Positions 8,358 to 16,131 of a stretch of 64,000 bases of DNA are shown here, one piece after another. The stretch is from NCBI RefSeq assembly GCF_046224405.1, contig NZ_JBJXRK010000002.1, forward strand, positions 129,492-193,491, given 5' to 3'. Each line of letters begins with the position of its first letter. Within the stretch, counting starts at the first letter, position 1. The stretch comes from Gudongella sp046224405 (GTDB lineage: Bacteria > Bacillota > Clostridia > Tissierellales > Tissierellaceae). The notes under the pieces are model-generated. The model was not told the origin of the DNA. It made no database searches and was given only the letters and a program-made list of their open reading frames with translations. The position numbers and the translations under genes were made by a program.

Positions 8358-9098
8358 ATGGAAAATTATTTCTTTGAAGCTTTTGAGGTCATGGATAGAC
8401 TTGCACCAGGAAGTGAAGCATCTACGCTTAAGGCAATTTCCATGTATAAGGGTCCAAAGGAAGCTACGGATATTTTGGACATTGGCTGTGGCAATGGTAT
8501 TCATACTATGCTATTGGCCAAGGAGTTCCCCAAGGCAAAGATAATAGCAATAGACAATCACCAGAAATTTATTGAAAACCTAAACGATACAATGGAAAAG
8601 AATGGATTATCCCAGAGGGTGACTGGAAAGTGCCTCTCTATGTTTGATATGGATTTTGATGAGAAGTCATTTGATCTTATCTGGTCCGAGGGAGCAATAT
8701 ACATAGCGGGATTTGAAAGGGGTCTTAAAGAATGGAAAAGACTGCTTAAGGAAAATGGATATCTAATATGCAGTGAGGTCAGTTGGCTTGTGGATAACCC
8801 CTCTGAAGAAATAGCCGCATTTTGGGATGAAGAGTATCCACAGATTGATAAAGTCGAAAACAAGATTAAGCACATTGAAGCAGCTGGGTATACCTATCAA
8901 GGTCATTTTGTCACACCAAGTACCGATTGGACTGATAACTACTACAACCCACTCCAGGCTAACCTAGACAAAATGCTCCAAAAATACCCTGATAATGACA
9001 TGGCTAAACAGGTTATAGCTATGCTTCAACATGAGATCGACCTGTATCGCAAATATGGTGATGAATACAGCTACGTTTTCTACATTATGTCAAAGTAA
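8358..9098 (+). CDS. Class I SAM-dependent methyltransferase
   Basis: This 246-residue protein has motif I, DILDIGCGNGIHTM, at about residues 38-51. An acidic residue ends the second beta strand (IIAIDN). The post-motif segment FDLIWSEGAIYIAGFERGLKEWKRLLKENGYL is typical of UbiE/small-molecule methyltransferases. The start follows GAAGGGAGGTTTGTAAA. The substrate is not evident. It is a single-gene plus-strand unit flanked by two copies of a small repeat and closed by a terminator at 9138-9163. Confidence 0.85.
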   Translation: MENYFFEAFEVMDRLAPGSEASTLKAISMYKGPKEATDILDIGCGNGIHTMLLAKEFPKAKIIAIDNHQKFIENLNDTMEKNGLSQRVTGKCLSMFDMDFDEKSFDLIWSEGAIYIAGFERGLKEWKRLLKENGYLICSEVSWLVDNPSEEIAAFWDEEYPQIDKVENKIKHIEAAGYTYQGHFVTPSTDWTDNYYNPLQANLDKMLQKYPDNDMAKQVIAMLQHEIDLYRKYGDEYSYVFYIMSK

Positions 9099-9137
9099 CT
9101 TAGCTAGACCCAATATATATGATAAAATTCTTTGCAG

Positions 9138-9163
9138 AAACCACACTTGCTCAAGTGTGGTTT
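9138..9163 (+). terminator. Intrinsic terminator after the methyltransferase gene
   Basis: Perfect 12-base arms AAACCACACTTG (9138-9149) and CAAGTGTGGTTT (9152-9163) with a two-base spacer (in practice a tetraloop), followed by TTAGTATTATT. It lies 40 bases after the methyltransferase stop codon. Confidence 0.8.
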
Positions 9164-9185
9164 TAGTATTATTGTATCTTTTACA

Positions 9186-9220
9186 AAATGAGTCACTAGA
9201 ACCGTCCCCACTGACTCATT
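9186..9220. repeat. Small palindromic repeat, copy 2, overlapping the rlmH stop codon
   Basis: Same element as at 8271-8305, differing at about two or three bases (AGTCACTAGAACCGTCCCCACTGACTC here). Read on the minus strand it begins TGAGTCAGTGGGG, and its first three bases are the TGA stop codon of rlmH (9216-9218). RlmH proteins normally end in YHK, so the element abuts a full-length gene. Confidence 0.75.
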
Positions 9221-9695
9221 TGTGATACGGTTCGTTTCTCATTATCCTAAAAGCCCTGTAAATCTGTTCCATTAGGATCATCCTCATCAGCTGGTGAGGA
9301 AATGTCATCTTAGAGAATGACAGCTTAAGATTGGCCCTTTTCAGGACCTCCTTGGACAATCCGAGGGATCCACCTATCACAAAAATAATATGGGAATTTC
9401 CTTCAACCATTATGTCGCCTAGCTTTTCCGACAGGGCTTCTGATGACAGCTGCTTGCCCTCAATTGCCAGTGCCACTACATACGCTCCAGAAGGAATCTT
9501 CGAAAGGATCTTCTCACCCTCCCTATCCTTGATCATTTCCATTTCCTTGTGGGACAGGTTTTCAGGAGCCTTCTCATCATCCACCTCAATTATTCCTAGG
9601 CTGCAGTATCTTGAAAGCCTCTTTGAGTATTCCTTTATCCCCTCGTTCAAATACTTTTCTTTGATCTTTCCAACTGCTACAACATCAATGTTCAT
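9216..9695 (-). CDS. rlmH: 23S rRNA (pseudouridine1915-N3)-methyltransferase RlmH
   Basis: This 159-residue protein has the standard RlmH length. It starts MNIDVVAVGKIKEKYLNEGIKEY and ends RIMRNEPYHK, both diagnostic. The SPOUT-fold SAM site is seen in IIFVIGGSLGLSKEV. The enzyme methylates pseudouridine 1915 in helix 69 of 23S rRNA on 70S ribosomes. The start is the ATG at 9695, preceded by GGAGGCAGAA; the frame upstream to 9707 is not needed. The stop codon lies inside a small repeat. In many Firmicutes rlmH follows the htrA gene of the wal operon; here tpx and surE intervene. Confidence 0.97.
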   Translation of the reverse strand: MNIDVVAVGKIKEKYLNEGIKEYSKRLSRYCSLGIIEVDDEKAPENLSHKEMEMIKDREGEKILSKIPSGAYVVALAIEGKQLSSEALSEKLGDIMVEGNSHIIFVIGGSLGLSKEVLKRANLKLSFSKMTFPHQLMRMILMEQIYRAFRIMRNEPYHK

Positions 9696-9785
9696 TTCTG
9701 CCTCCAATACTTCATACTAATCCCTTATACCAGCATTTATATACCTTTATAATAGCATAATTTCATCATTTTTAGGCGAAAAATA

Positions 9786-9805
9786 AGCCCCCCGGTAGGA
9801 AGGCT
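9786..9805 (-). terminator. Probable terminator of tpx
   Basis: On the minus strand AGCCTTCC(TACC)GGGGGGCT can fold with a small internal mismatch and is followed by TATTTTTCG. It lies 25 bases downstream of the tpx stop codon. Confidence 0.55.
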
Positions 9806-9829
9806 GTCAATAAATTCTGTTTTGTTTTA

Positions 9830-10342
9830 TCAAATAAGACTTCTGACTACCTCAAGAGCCTTGTCATAGTCAGGGTGGTTTGAATTCTCGGATACATACT
9901 CAACATGCTTGACCACATTATCTCTATCCAGAACAACTATTCCTCTGGAAAGAAGTCTCAGCTCCTCGATTTCAAAGCCGTACTTTGTTCCAAAGTCAAG
10001 GTCTCTGTAATCTGAAAGGGTTATCACTTTGTCAATGTCATTTGCGCTGCAAAATCTCTTTTGTGCGAATGGGAGATCCACTGAAATTGTTATTATAACA
10101 ACATCATCAAGCTTGGTTGCCTCTTCGTTGAATCTTATTGTCTGAGTTTCGCACACCCCTGTATCAAGAGAGGTTACCACAGATATGACCTTTACCTTGT
10201 CTCCTGCATCACTTAGGCTGTAGGGACTCATGTCGCCCTTGAGAGCAGTAAAGTCAGGGGCCTTGTCTCCTACCTTTACCTCCGTACCGATCAGTGTCAT
10301 TGGTTTTCCACCCACTGTCAGGGTGTCAGTTCTTCTACTCAT
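9830..10342 (-). CDS. tpx: Thiol peroxidase Tpx (atypical 2-Cys peroxiredoxin)
   Basis: This 170-residue protein matches Tpx along its length. The peroxidatic cysteine is Cys64 in TSLDTGVCETQT and the resolving cysteine is Cys98 in KRFCSAND. This is the spacing of E. coli Tpx. The N terminus has the family pattern TLTVGGKPMTLIGTEVKVGDKAPDF. It reduces hydrogen and alkyl peroxides with electrons from thioredoxin in the cytoplasm. The start ATG follows AAAGGAGATAGATACA. The gene stands alone between rlmH and surE, with a probable terminator behind it. Confidence 0.95.
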   Translation of the reverse strand: MSRRTDTLTVGGKPMTLIGTEVKVGDKAPDFTALKGDMSPYSLSDAGDKVKVISVVTSLDTGVCETQTIRFNEEATKLDDVVIITISVDLPFAQKRFCSANDIDKVITLSDYRDLDFGTKYGFEIEELRLLSRGIVVLDRDNVVKHVEYVSENSNHPDYDKALEVVRSLI

Positions 10343-10421
10343 TGTATCTATCTCCTTTACTAAATCATCATATTAGCTTCCAAAAGGAAGCCTGTTGAAT
10401 AGATACCCGTAAATTTGTTCC

Positions 10422-11192
10422 TTATTCACACTTTGCCTCTTCCTCCATGCACTGCCTTACCTTTTCCATCAGGTGGAAGTTGGTGAAATCATAGCTTAGG
10501 GGAGTAAGGGTCGCATAGCCTTCACTTAGGTAGTACCTGTCGGTGTTCTCCTTCAGTTCTGCATCCCTCCTGCCCATTACCTTTAGGGTCCTTTCACCGC
10601 TCCCATTCTTTTCAGCAAGGTAATAGTCATATATTGGTCCTCCAATCTTGCAGACCTTGATTGGCTTGGTTTCATCATTCAGGTCATAGGGAGTATTAAG
10701 GTTAAGTACTATAGGCATGGTCATTTTTTCGGTGTTCATCTTATCCAGAACCTGAAGTGCATATTTTGCAGCTATTTCATAGTTAAGCCCGTTCTTTGTC
10801 CACTCAGCAGACACTGCCACACTTGGGACTCCATAAAGATTCCCTTCAATGGCAGCTGATACTGTTCCAGAGTAAAGAATGTCCATTCCTGAGTTAAGGC
10901 CCATGTTTATACCTGAAAATACAATATCTATCTTGTCATCTGCAAGCTCCTCCATTCCAACGCGGACACAGTCCGCTGGCGTACCTGAAATGCTGTATGC
11001 TGGAGATTTAATTCCCTCAAGCTCCACCTCCTTGATCACTATTGGCTTGTGTAAGGTGATTGCATGGCTTTGTGCACTTCTTTGGGTCTCAGGTGCCACA
11101 ATTATTACATCGTGCTCCTTTTCAAGGGCCTTTGCCAGGGTGTGTATCCCCTCTGCCATTATTCCATCATCATTAGCTAGCAATATCTTCAT
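10422..11192 (-). CDS. surE: 5'/3'-nucleotidase SurE
   Basis: This 256-residue protein begins MKILLANDDGIMAEGI, with the catalytic Asp8-Asp9 pair that binds the divalent metal. It also has the SGTPADCVRVG loop and the FSGINMGLNSGMDILYSGTVSAA active-site region. SurE dephosphorylates nucleoside 5'- and 3'-monophosphates and short polyphosphate in stationary phase. The start has AGGAGGATAAG upstream. The stop of htrA lies only nine bases upstream of the start, so surE appears to be the last gene of the WalRK operon. Confidence 0.95.
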   Translation of the reverse strand: MKILLANDDGIMAEGIHTLAKALEKEHDVIIVAPETQRSAQSHAITLHKPIVIKEVELEGIKSPAYSISGTPADCVRVGMEELADDKIDIVFSGINMGLNSGMDILYSGTVSAAIEGNLYGVPSVAVSAEWTKNGLNYEIAAKYALQVLDKMNTEKMTMPIVLNLNTPYDLNDETKPIKVCKIGGPIYDYYLAEKNGSGERTLKVMGRRDAELKENTDRYYLSEGYATLTPLSYDFTNFHLMEKVRQCMEEEAKCE

Positions 11193-11201
11193 CTTATCCT
11201 C

Positions 11202-12350
11202 CTAGAATTCCTTGAATCTCACGGTCACTTTTCTTGTTGTTCCGTCCCTGTTTATGGTAAGTTCGGCACTTTCACCGATCCTATAGTTGTAGAGTATCTT
11301 TCTCAGGTTTGACATGCTGGTTACCTTCTCATCGTCCACATATGTTATTACATCAAGAGGCCTCAGCCCTGCCTCATCCGCTGGAGAGCCCGGCAAGATC
11401 TCTATTGCCACAACTCCGTAATCTGCAGGCAGGTCCGTATCCATCTGCACCTCATATATTTCAACCTCACTGCCTGTAAAGCCTATATAGACATTCTTAA
11501 AGCTTCCTTCCCTGACAATTTCCTCAATCACTGGCTTGACGAGGTTTATGGGGATTGAAAATCCCAGTCCCTCTCCAGTCTGAATCTTGGCTGTATTGAT
11601 CCCGATTACTTGTCCTGTGGAGTTAAGCAAAGGTCCACCACTGTTTCCTGGATTTATTGATGCATCTGTCTGGATCAGATCCTCCATTACGTTGTACTGG
11701 TTAATCTGAACCGACCTGTGAAGGCCGCTAATTACTCCAGATGTCACGGTTCTTTGGAAGTCAAGCCCCAATGGGTTTCCTATGGCCACAGCCAGCTCGC
11801 CAACCCTTATTTCATCTGAGTCTCCAAGCTCAGCCACATGAAGATTTGTTGCATTCACCTTTACTACAGCAAGGTCCAAAGTGGCATCATACCACAATAC
11901 CCTTCCCTGTACCTTGTCCCCATTTTCAAAGAGAACCTGAATCTCCTGGGCATTCCCGTCTCCGATTACATGGGAGTTTGTAAGGATATATCCGTCGCTG
12001 TTTACAACAACTCCCGATCCCACCCCTTCAACTGGTCTGGACCAGAAAAAGTCCCTTTCTATGGATACGGTTGTTATTCCAACAACCGAGCTTACAGCCT
12101 TGGTGGCCACTGCTGCCACTACATTGATTTCCTCCACCGGATTGATTGTTACAGTATTCATCATTGATGGCTGACCCTCTGTGTATATTTCAGGTGTGGG
12201 AATAATTCTGCCATAGAGATAAGTGGGAGCAACATATGCAGTAACAAGCCCCCCAATCATTCCAGCAATAAGGGCTACCAGTACATACGAAAATATACCT
12301 CTCCTTTTGGGCGGCTTGTAATAGCTTCCGTAATTGAAGTCATTCATCAT
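11202..12350 (-). CDS. htrA: HtrA/DegP-like membrane serine protease with PDZ domain
   Basis: This 382-residue protein has a short cytoplasmic N terminus and one membrane helix (about residues 20-43). A trypsin-like domain follows with catalytic His127 (TNSHVIG), Asp159 (ATLDLAVVKV) and Ser237 (NPGNSGGP). A single C-terminal PDZ domain covers about residues 285-375 (LPGSPADEAGLRPLDVITYVDDEKV). It belongs to the S1C family and degrades misfolded exported proteins outside the membrane. The position after yycJ is the classic yycK/htrA slot of the wal operon. Both ATGs at 12350 and 12347 are reachable from the GAGGAGGAAAT site. Confidence 0.93.
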   Translation of the reverse strand: MMNDFNYGSYYKPPKRRGIFSYVLVALIAGMIGGLVTAYVAPTYLYGRIIPTPEIYTEGQPSMMNTVTINPVEEINVVAAVATKAVSSVVGITTVSIERDFFWSRPVEGVGSGVVVNSDGYILTNSHVIGDGNAQEIQVLFENGDKVQGRVLWYDATLDLAVVKVNATNLHVAELGDSDEIRVGELAVAIGNPLGLDFQRTVTSGVISGLHRSVQINQYNVMEDLIQTDASINPGNSGGPLLNSTGQVIGINTAKIQTGEGLGFSIPINLVKPVIEEIVREGSFKNVYIGFTGSEVEIYEVQMDTDLPADYGVVAIEILPGSPADEAGLRPLDVITYVDDEKVTSMSNLRKILYNYRIGESAELTINRDGTTRKVTVRFKEF

Positions 12351-12362
12351 ATTTCCTCCTCA

Positions 12363-13157
12363 TTAAAGGCTATATATTCCACTTATACCATCTCTGTTGG
12401 TCATGTTTAATCTAAGGTCATTGTCCACGTCAAATCCCTGGCTTAATAGTCCATTCCTAACGGTGGAATATGCAATCTCCGGCTCGTTGTTGTCCTGACT
12501 AAGATGTGCAAGAAGCACTATCTCATTTTCTCCCCTCAAAACCTCAGACAACACATCAGCTGCATCATCATTTGAAAGGTGACCCTTTAGGCTCATTATC
12601 CTCTTCTTAAGCATCATGGGATAGCTTCCCTCCATGAGCATCTTAACATCGTGGTTTGATTCCATAAAGTAGAAGTGAGAATTGCTTATCCTTTTCTTTA
12701 TACCCTCATTAATATAGCCTGTATCTGTAACAAAGCTTAACTTGGTCTTATTGTTGAATATAATATAGCCCACTGGCTCACTGGCATCGTGGGAAACGTT
12801 AAAGGGATGGATCAGGACATCCTTCAGCTCAATATTCCTGTTTGTCGTAAACACCTTTGTGTTGTGAGTCTTTACATTCTTTATAGTTGACTCCATACCT
12901 TTCCAGGTATTCTCATTGGCGTATACGGGAATGTCATAGCGTCTTGACAGCACGCCCACTCCCTTTGAATGGTCGATGTGCTCATGGGTCACAAGGATTG
13001 CATCAAGGCTTCTGGGATCCACCTGTATTTCACCTAGGAGCTGTTCAATTCTCTTTCCTGAAAATCCCGCATCTATTATTATCCTTGTATTTTCTGTTTC
13101 AATATATTGGCAGTTCCCGCTGCTTCCGCTTGATAGGGAGCAAACCTTAACAGTCAT
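12363..13157 (-). CDS. walJ: MBL-fold metallohydrolase YycJ/WalJ
   Basis: This 264-residue metallo-beta-lactamase-fold protein has the dinuclear metal motif THEHIDH (His58, His60, Asp62, His63) and the N terminus VCSLSSGSSGNCQYIET typical of YycJ. YycJ proteins resemble tRNase Z/RNase J-type hydrolases. In Bacillus and relatives they are linked to the wal operon and to mutation avoidance; the exact substrate is still argued over. It lies between yycI and htrA. There is a possible partial terminator in the 82-base gap after yycI. Confidence 0.9.
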   Translation of the reverse strand: MTVKVCSLSSGSSGNCQYIETENTRIIIDAGFSGKRIEQLLGEIQVDPRSLDAILVTHEHIDHSKGVGVLSRRYDIPVYANENTWKGMESTIKNVKTHNTKVFTTNRNIELKDVLIHPFNVSHDASEPVGYIIFNNKTKLSFVTDTGYINEGIKKRISNSHFYFMESNHDVKMLMEGSYPMMLKKRIMSLKGHLSNDDAADVLSEVLRGENEIVLLAHLSQDNNEPEIAYSTVRNGLLSQGFDVDNDLRLNMTNRDGISGIYSL

Positions 13158-13207
13158 TTATAAAAACCTCCTCTGTTATGATTCTTTAATTATATAGTAA
13201 CATGCAA

Positions 13208-13236
13208 AAAAAAAGAAGGATAACCCTTCCTTTTTT
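13208..13236. terminator. Hairpin with A- and T-tracts between yycI and yycJ
   Basis: An AAAAAAAGAAGG...CCTTCCTTTTTTT inverted repeat lies directly after the yycI stop codon, with one bulge. It has U-tracts in both directions. Since yycJ and htrA follow on the same strand, it may act as a partial terminator or RNA-processing/attenuation point rather than the operon end. Confidence 0.5.
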
Positions 13237-13239
13237 TCA

Positions 13240-14085
13240 CTATTCCAGATCTAGTATTACCTTGTACCCATCCTTGAACTGGACTCTCCAGGCTGGAACG
13301 GCCCTACCTTCCTTGGCCTGCTGGTAATCATCCAGATATTCCTGCTTTTCTGGGTCGAAATAATAGCATAGGGTAATATCTGTTATTGTCTTGTTGCTGG
13401 CATCCCCCATGCTAAGAAGCTCCAGGATCGCCTTTGGTGCCGGTACGATCTTGTAGTCTGTCTGCTCAATTTCCTTGGTGTTTAGCCAGGTTCTTTCCAT
13501 TCTAACAATATTACCATTCTCTATCCTGAATAAAGTGTAGCTAAGCTCGATATATGAGTCCTGGAATGTTTTGGTAAAGTCAAGATAATAACCGGTCTCA
13601 GTCTCTCTCCAATAGGAAAGTCCCATATCTTGGGTTTCATATCCTCTCTCCTGAAGAAATCCCAATGCAAGGTCAACTGCCTGTTCAATATCCTCTATGG
13701 AATTCACTGCTTCTTCACCTGAATTTTCATATATCATAAGCTTTTCATTTATGACGGTAACTTCTTCTTTTCCGTTGTCTATCTCCACAACTGCTCCTTC
13801 AGACCTGTTTATGGTTCCTTCCGAACCGAAAAAGCTCTCATTTATTCTACCAGGCTGCATGATTTCATACTCAACGGTCAAATTATAAAGCTGCTGGGTT
13901 TTTGTGGGTATCTCAGTTTGGAGAACAATTCCATTTCTCCCAAGGAGATCCTCTGTTTCCTGGATGAATTCAGGGTCAAGGACAGCATTTCCAGTGTCCT
14001 GTGCACCATACAGAAAGTATGCCAGAAAAATATTTGTCACTAGAAGAGCAACTATAAGTATTGTTTTAGCTTTGGACCAATCCAT
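13240..14085 (-). CDS. yycI: Two-component regulatory protein YycI
   Basis: This 281-residue protein opens with MDWSKAKTILIVALLVTNIFLAYFLYG, the conserved start and single N-terminal membrane helix of YycI. An extracytoplasmic YycH/YycI-type domain follows. With YycH it forms a membrane complex that adjusts WalK kinase activity. The sequence ends WRVQFKDGYKVILDLE, similar to the usual YycI C terminus. It lies 11 bases after yycH, in the expected order. Confidence 0.88.
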   Translation of the reverse strand: MDWSKAKTILIVALLVTNIFLAYFLYGAQDTGNAVLDPEFIQETEDLLGRNGIVLQTEIPTKTQQLYNLTVEYEIMQPGRINESFFGSEGTINRSEGAVVEIDNGKEEVTVINEKLMIYENSGEEAVNSIEDIEQAVDLALGFLQERGYETQDMGLSYWRETETGYYLDFTKTFQDSYIELSYTLFRIENGNIVRMERTWLNTKEIEQTDYKIVPAPKAILELLSMGDASNKTITDITLCYYFDPEKQEYLDDYQQAKEGRAVPAWRVQFKDGYKVILDLE

Positions 14086-14096
14086 CCATCATTCTC

Positions 14097-15521
14097 CTAT
14101 CTCTCATACACCAACATTCCCGTATATGCATTGAAGGCATATACCCTTCCGTGTGTCCTTATTAGCCACACACCAATCAATCTCTCCTCCTGATCCTTAA
14201 GACCAGGATCGTAGTAGGATATTGTTATGTCTTCAACTGAAGCCAATACCCTTTGAACCACCTGGTCACCAAGCTGTTCCTTTGTTTCACCTGTGTGTTG
14301 AAGGTACTCGCTTTCCAGGAAAAGGTAATTCTGGTCTATTACATCAAAGGATGACAATATCTGTCTGCTGTCCTGAAGGCTTGCTATGTTAAGGTCCATC
14401 TCTCCTCTGAAAAGCTGTCTGTAGCTTCTGACCTGATTGTTGAACACCTCAATTTGCACATATTCCCGGACCTCCCTGTTTCCAAGAAGTACGGGTATCC
14501 CCCTTACCCTGTATCTGAAGGTCAGGCTGTATCCAAGGCTGCCCTCTGATTCAATCTCATCAATTCCAGCCAGGTACATACCCTTTGCTGAGTATGCTTT
14601 CTGGGATATGAACTCTGATGCTGTTGAAAGGCTCAGATACAGGTTCCTTTCAAGGATGGTATCCTCAAGGGAGTGAAAATACTCCACCGTCCCATTCATA
14701 TTGAACTTCAATACCTTGTTGTTATAGATGTAAATTGTAGACCCATTGCTTTCAACGATTTGTCTGATGTAGTCAATATCCCTCTCCAGGAACCTTTCCG
14801 CCAATATACCCATTTCCCTTGTTGTCATCTGAGCAACATCATTGCTCACATATACAACAGGCAATCTGTGTCTGATCTCATAGGGAACATAGATATCCCC
14901 CACATCTGTTGGAAATATTTCAGAAAGTGAGTAATAGTAGTCAAAGTCAGCGCTATCCTCAAATTCCACAATTTCAGAAATTACATTATCTACATTGACT
15001 CCCGACTCGTGGACAAAAACATCCCTCTCGCCATCTGAAAAAACAAAAAAAGGATCCCCGCTACCTTTGACTATGGAGATTTTATCCACATAAGGTATGG
15101 TATCCACTATGTCGTTTGGTTCGTTAACATCCCAGGCCTTCGCCAGTATATATGTGCTCATGCTTTCGGGGAAGTAGAAAACCACTGCCATTTCTCCCGT
15201 TTGTCCAGGTCTGTACCCTGATTCGGATTCCTCTGTCCTGATGGTGTCTGAGCTCAGCAGCCTTGCAAGTGACTCCTTTGAAGTATCCCATATTCCGTAC
15301 TTGTTTGCATCGTAAACCAAGGTATAATTGTTCCCACCTAAACCTACAAGGTATTTGTTGGGAGCAATCATATCAGAGAGTAAGTAGGATGAAGAGTAGG
15401 ATATTTCAGGTGTGAAAAAACTAGTCACTCTTTCAGGAAACTGCATCCACAGCTGTTGTGTCATTGCCACACTTGTTCCCACCAAAAGAAAAAGGAGAAT
15501 GGTCTTAAATTTTTCCTTCAT
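14097..15521 (-). CDS. yycH: Two-component regulatory protein YycH
   Basis: This 474-residue protein has one N-terminal membrane helix (KTILLFLLVGTSVAMTQQLWM). A large extracytoplasmic region with mixed alpha/beta character follows, as in YycH. The order walK - (unknown) - yycH - yycI - yycJ supports the call, since primary sequence conservation is low in this family. YycH works with YycI to modulate WalK at the membrane. The start ATG at 15521 follows AGAGGAGAGGTTTGA. Confidence 0.85.
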   Translation of the reverse strand: MKEKFKTILLFLLVGTSVAMTQQLWMQFPERVTSFFTPEISYSSSYLLSDMIAPNKYLVGLGGNNYTLVYDANKYGIWDTSKESLARLLSSDTIRTEESESGYRPGQTGEMAVVFYFPESMSTYILAKAWDVNEPNDIVDTIPYVDKISIVKGSGDPFFVFSDGERDVFVHESGVNVDNVISEIVEFEDSADFDYYYSLSEIFPTDVGDIYVPYEIRHRLPVVYVSNDVAQMTTREMGILAERFLERDIDYIRQIVESNGSTIYIYNNKVLKFNMNGTVEYFHSLEDTILERNLYLSLSTASEFISQKAYSAKGMYLAGIDEIESEGSLGYSLTFRYRVRGIPVLLGNREVREYVQIEVFNNQVRSYRQLFRGEMDLNIASLQDSRQILSSFDVIDQNYLFLESEYLQHTGETKEQLGDQVVQRVLASVEDITISYYDPGLKDQEERLIGVWLIRTHGRVYAFNAYTGMLVYER

Positions 15522-15543
15522 TCAAACCTCTCCTCTTGATATT

Positions 15544-16044
15544 CTATCTTATTAGCGGCATCCTTATCCCGCCTGACTCCCTTTCATATGGAAGTCGAAT
15601 CTCGGTTCTTGTAACATCGTATTTGTAAACTATGAATTCCTTGTCTTCAACTCCATCCACTCCGAAGTCTATTACGACCTTGTTAATACCTCTTACAAGA
15701 TCCATCTGCTTCTGGAAAAATCCCAAATTGCCTGAAGTTACGCTTTCACTTTTAATCAATATATAATCTCCAGGGGATGGTAATCTGTCCAGGTTGAAGC
15801 TTCTTCTTGTCAAGTCAGTTGTTCCGTAAAGCTCAACGGTTATTTCTGTTCCTGACGGTGCTCGCCCATTAATAAGAACAACTCTTTCGCTTGAAGAATA
15901 GATTGATCTTTCAGGCTTTATAACTTCGTAATCAGCTCTGGTTGTGATTGCATTGCCTGTTGTAACATTGGATGCATGCGCAAAGCTTGCAAAACCAAGA
16001 ACTGCCATTATTATCATCAAACTGGCCAAAGTTCTTTTGAACAT
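15544..16044 (-). CDS. Secreted protein of unknown function inside the wal operon
   Basis: The start is the ATG at 16044, behind AAAGGGGGTAAGGGT. The 166-residue product has a clear signal peptide (MFKRTLASLMIIMAVLGFASFAHA, probable cleavage after AHA). The mature part is rich in beta-strand pattern: VLINGRAPSGTEITVELYG and GINKVVIDFGVDGVEDKEFIVYKYDVTRTEI. This resembles an extracellular immunoglobulin-like or Big-type fold. It has no cysteines or catalytic motif. It sits between walK and yycH, an unusual insertion. A role at the cell wall is inferred from the operon and the signal peptide only. Confidence 0.75.
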   Translation of the reverse strand: MFKRTLASLMIIMAVLGFASFAHASNVTTGNAITTRADYEVIKPERSIYSSSERVVLINGRAPSGTEITVELYGTTDLTRRSFNLDRLPSPGDYILIKSESVTSGNLGFFQKQMDLVRGINKVVIDFGVDGVEDKEFIVYKYDVTRTEIRLPYERESGGIRMPLIR

Positions 16045-16131
16045 ACCCTTACCCCCTTTATCCGCATATTCTATCATCTGAATTATACCCCTGCAATGTT
16101 ACAATCATATTACAGCAGAGTTAAAATACTA

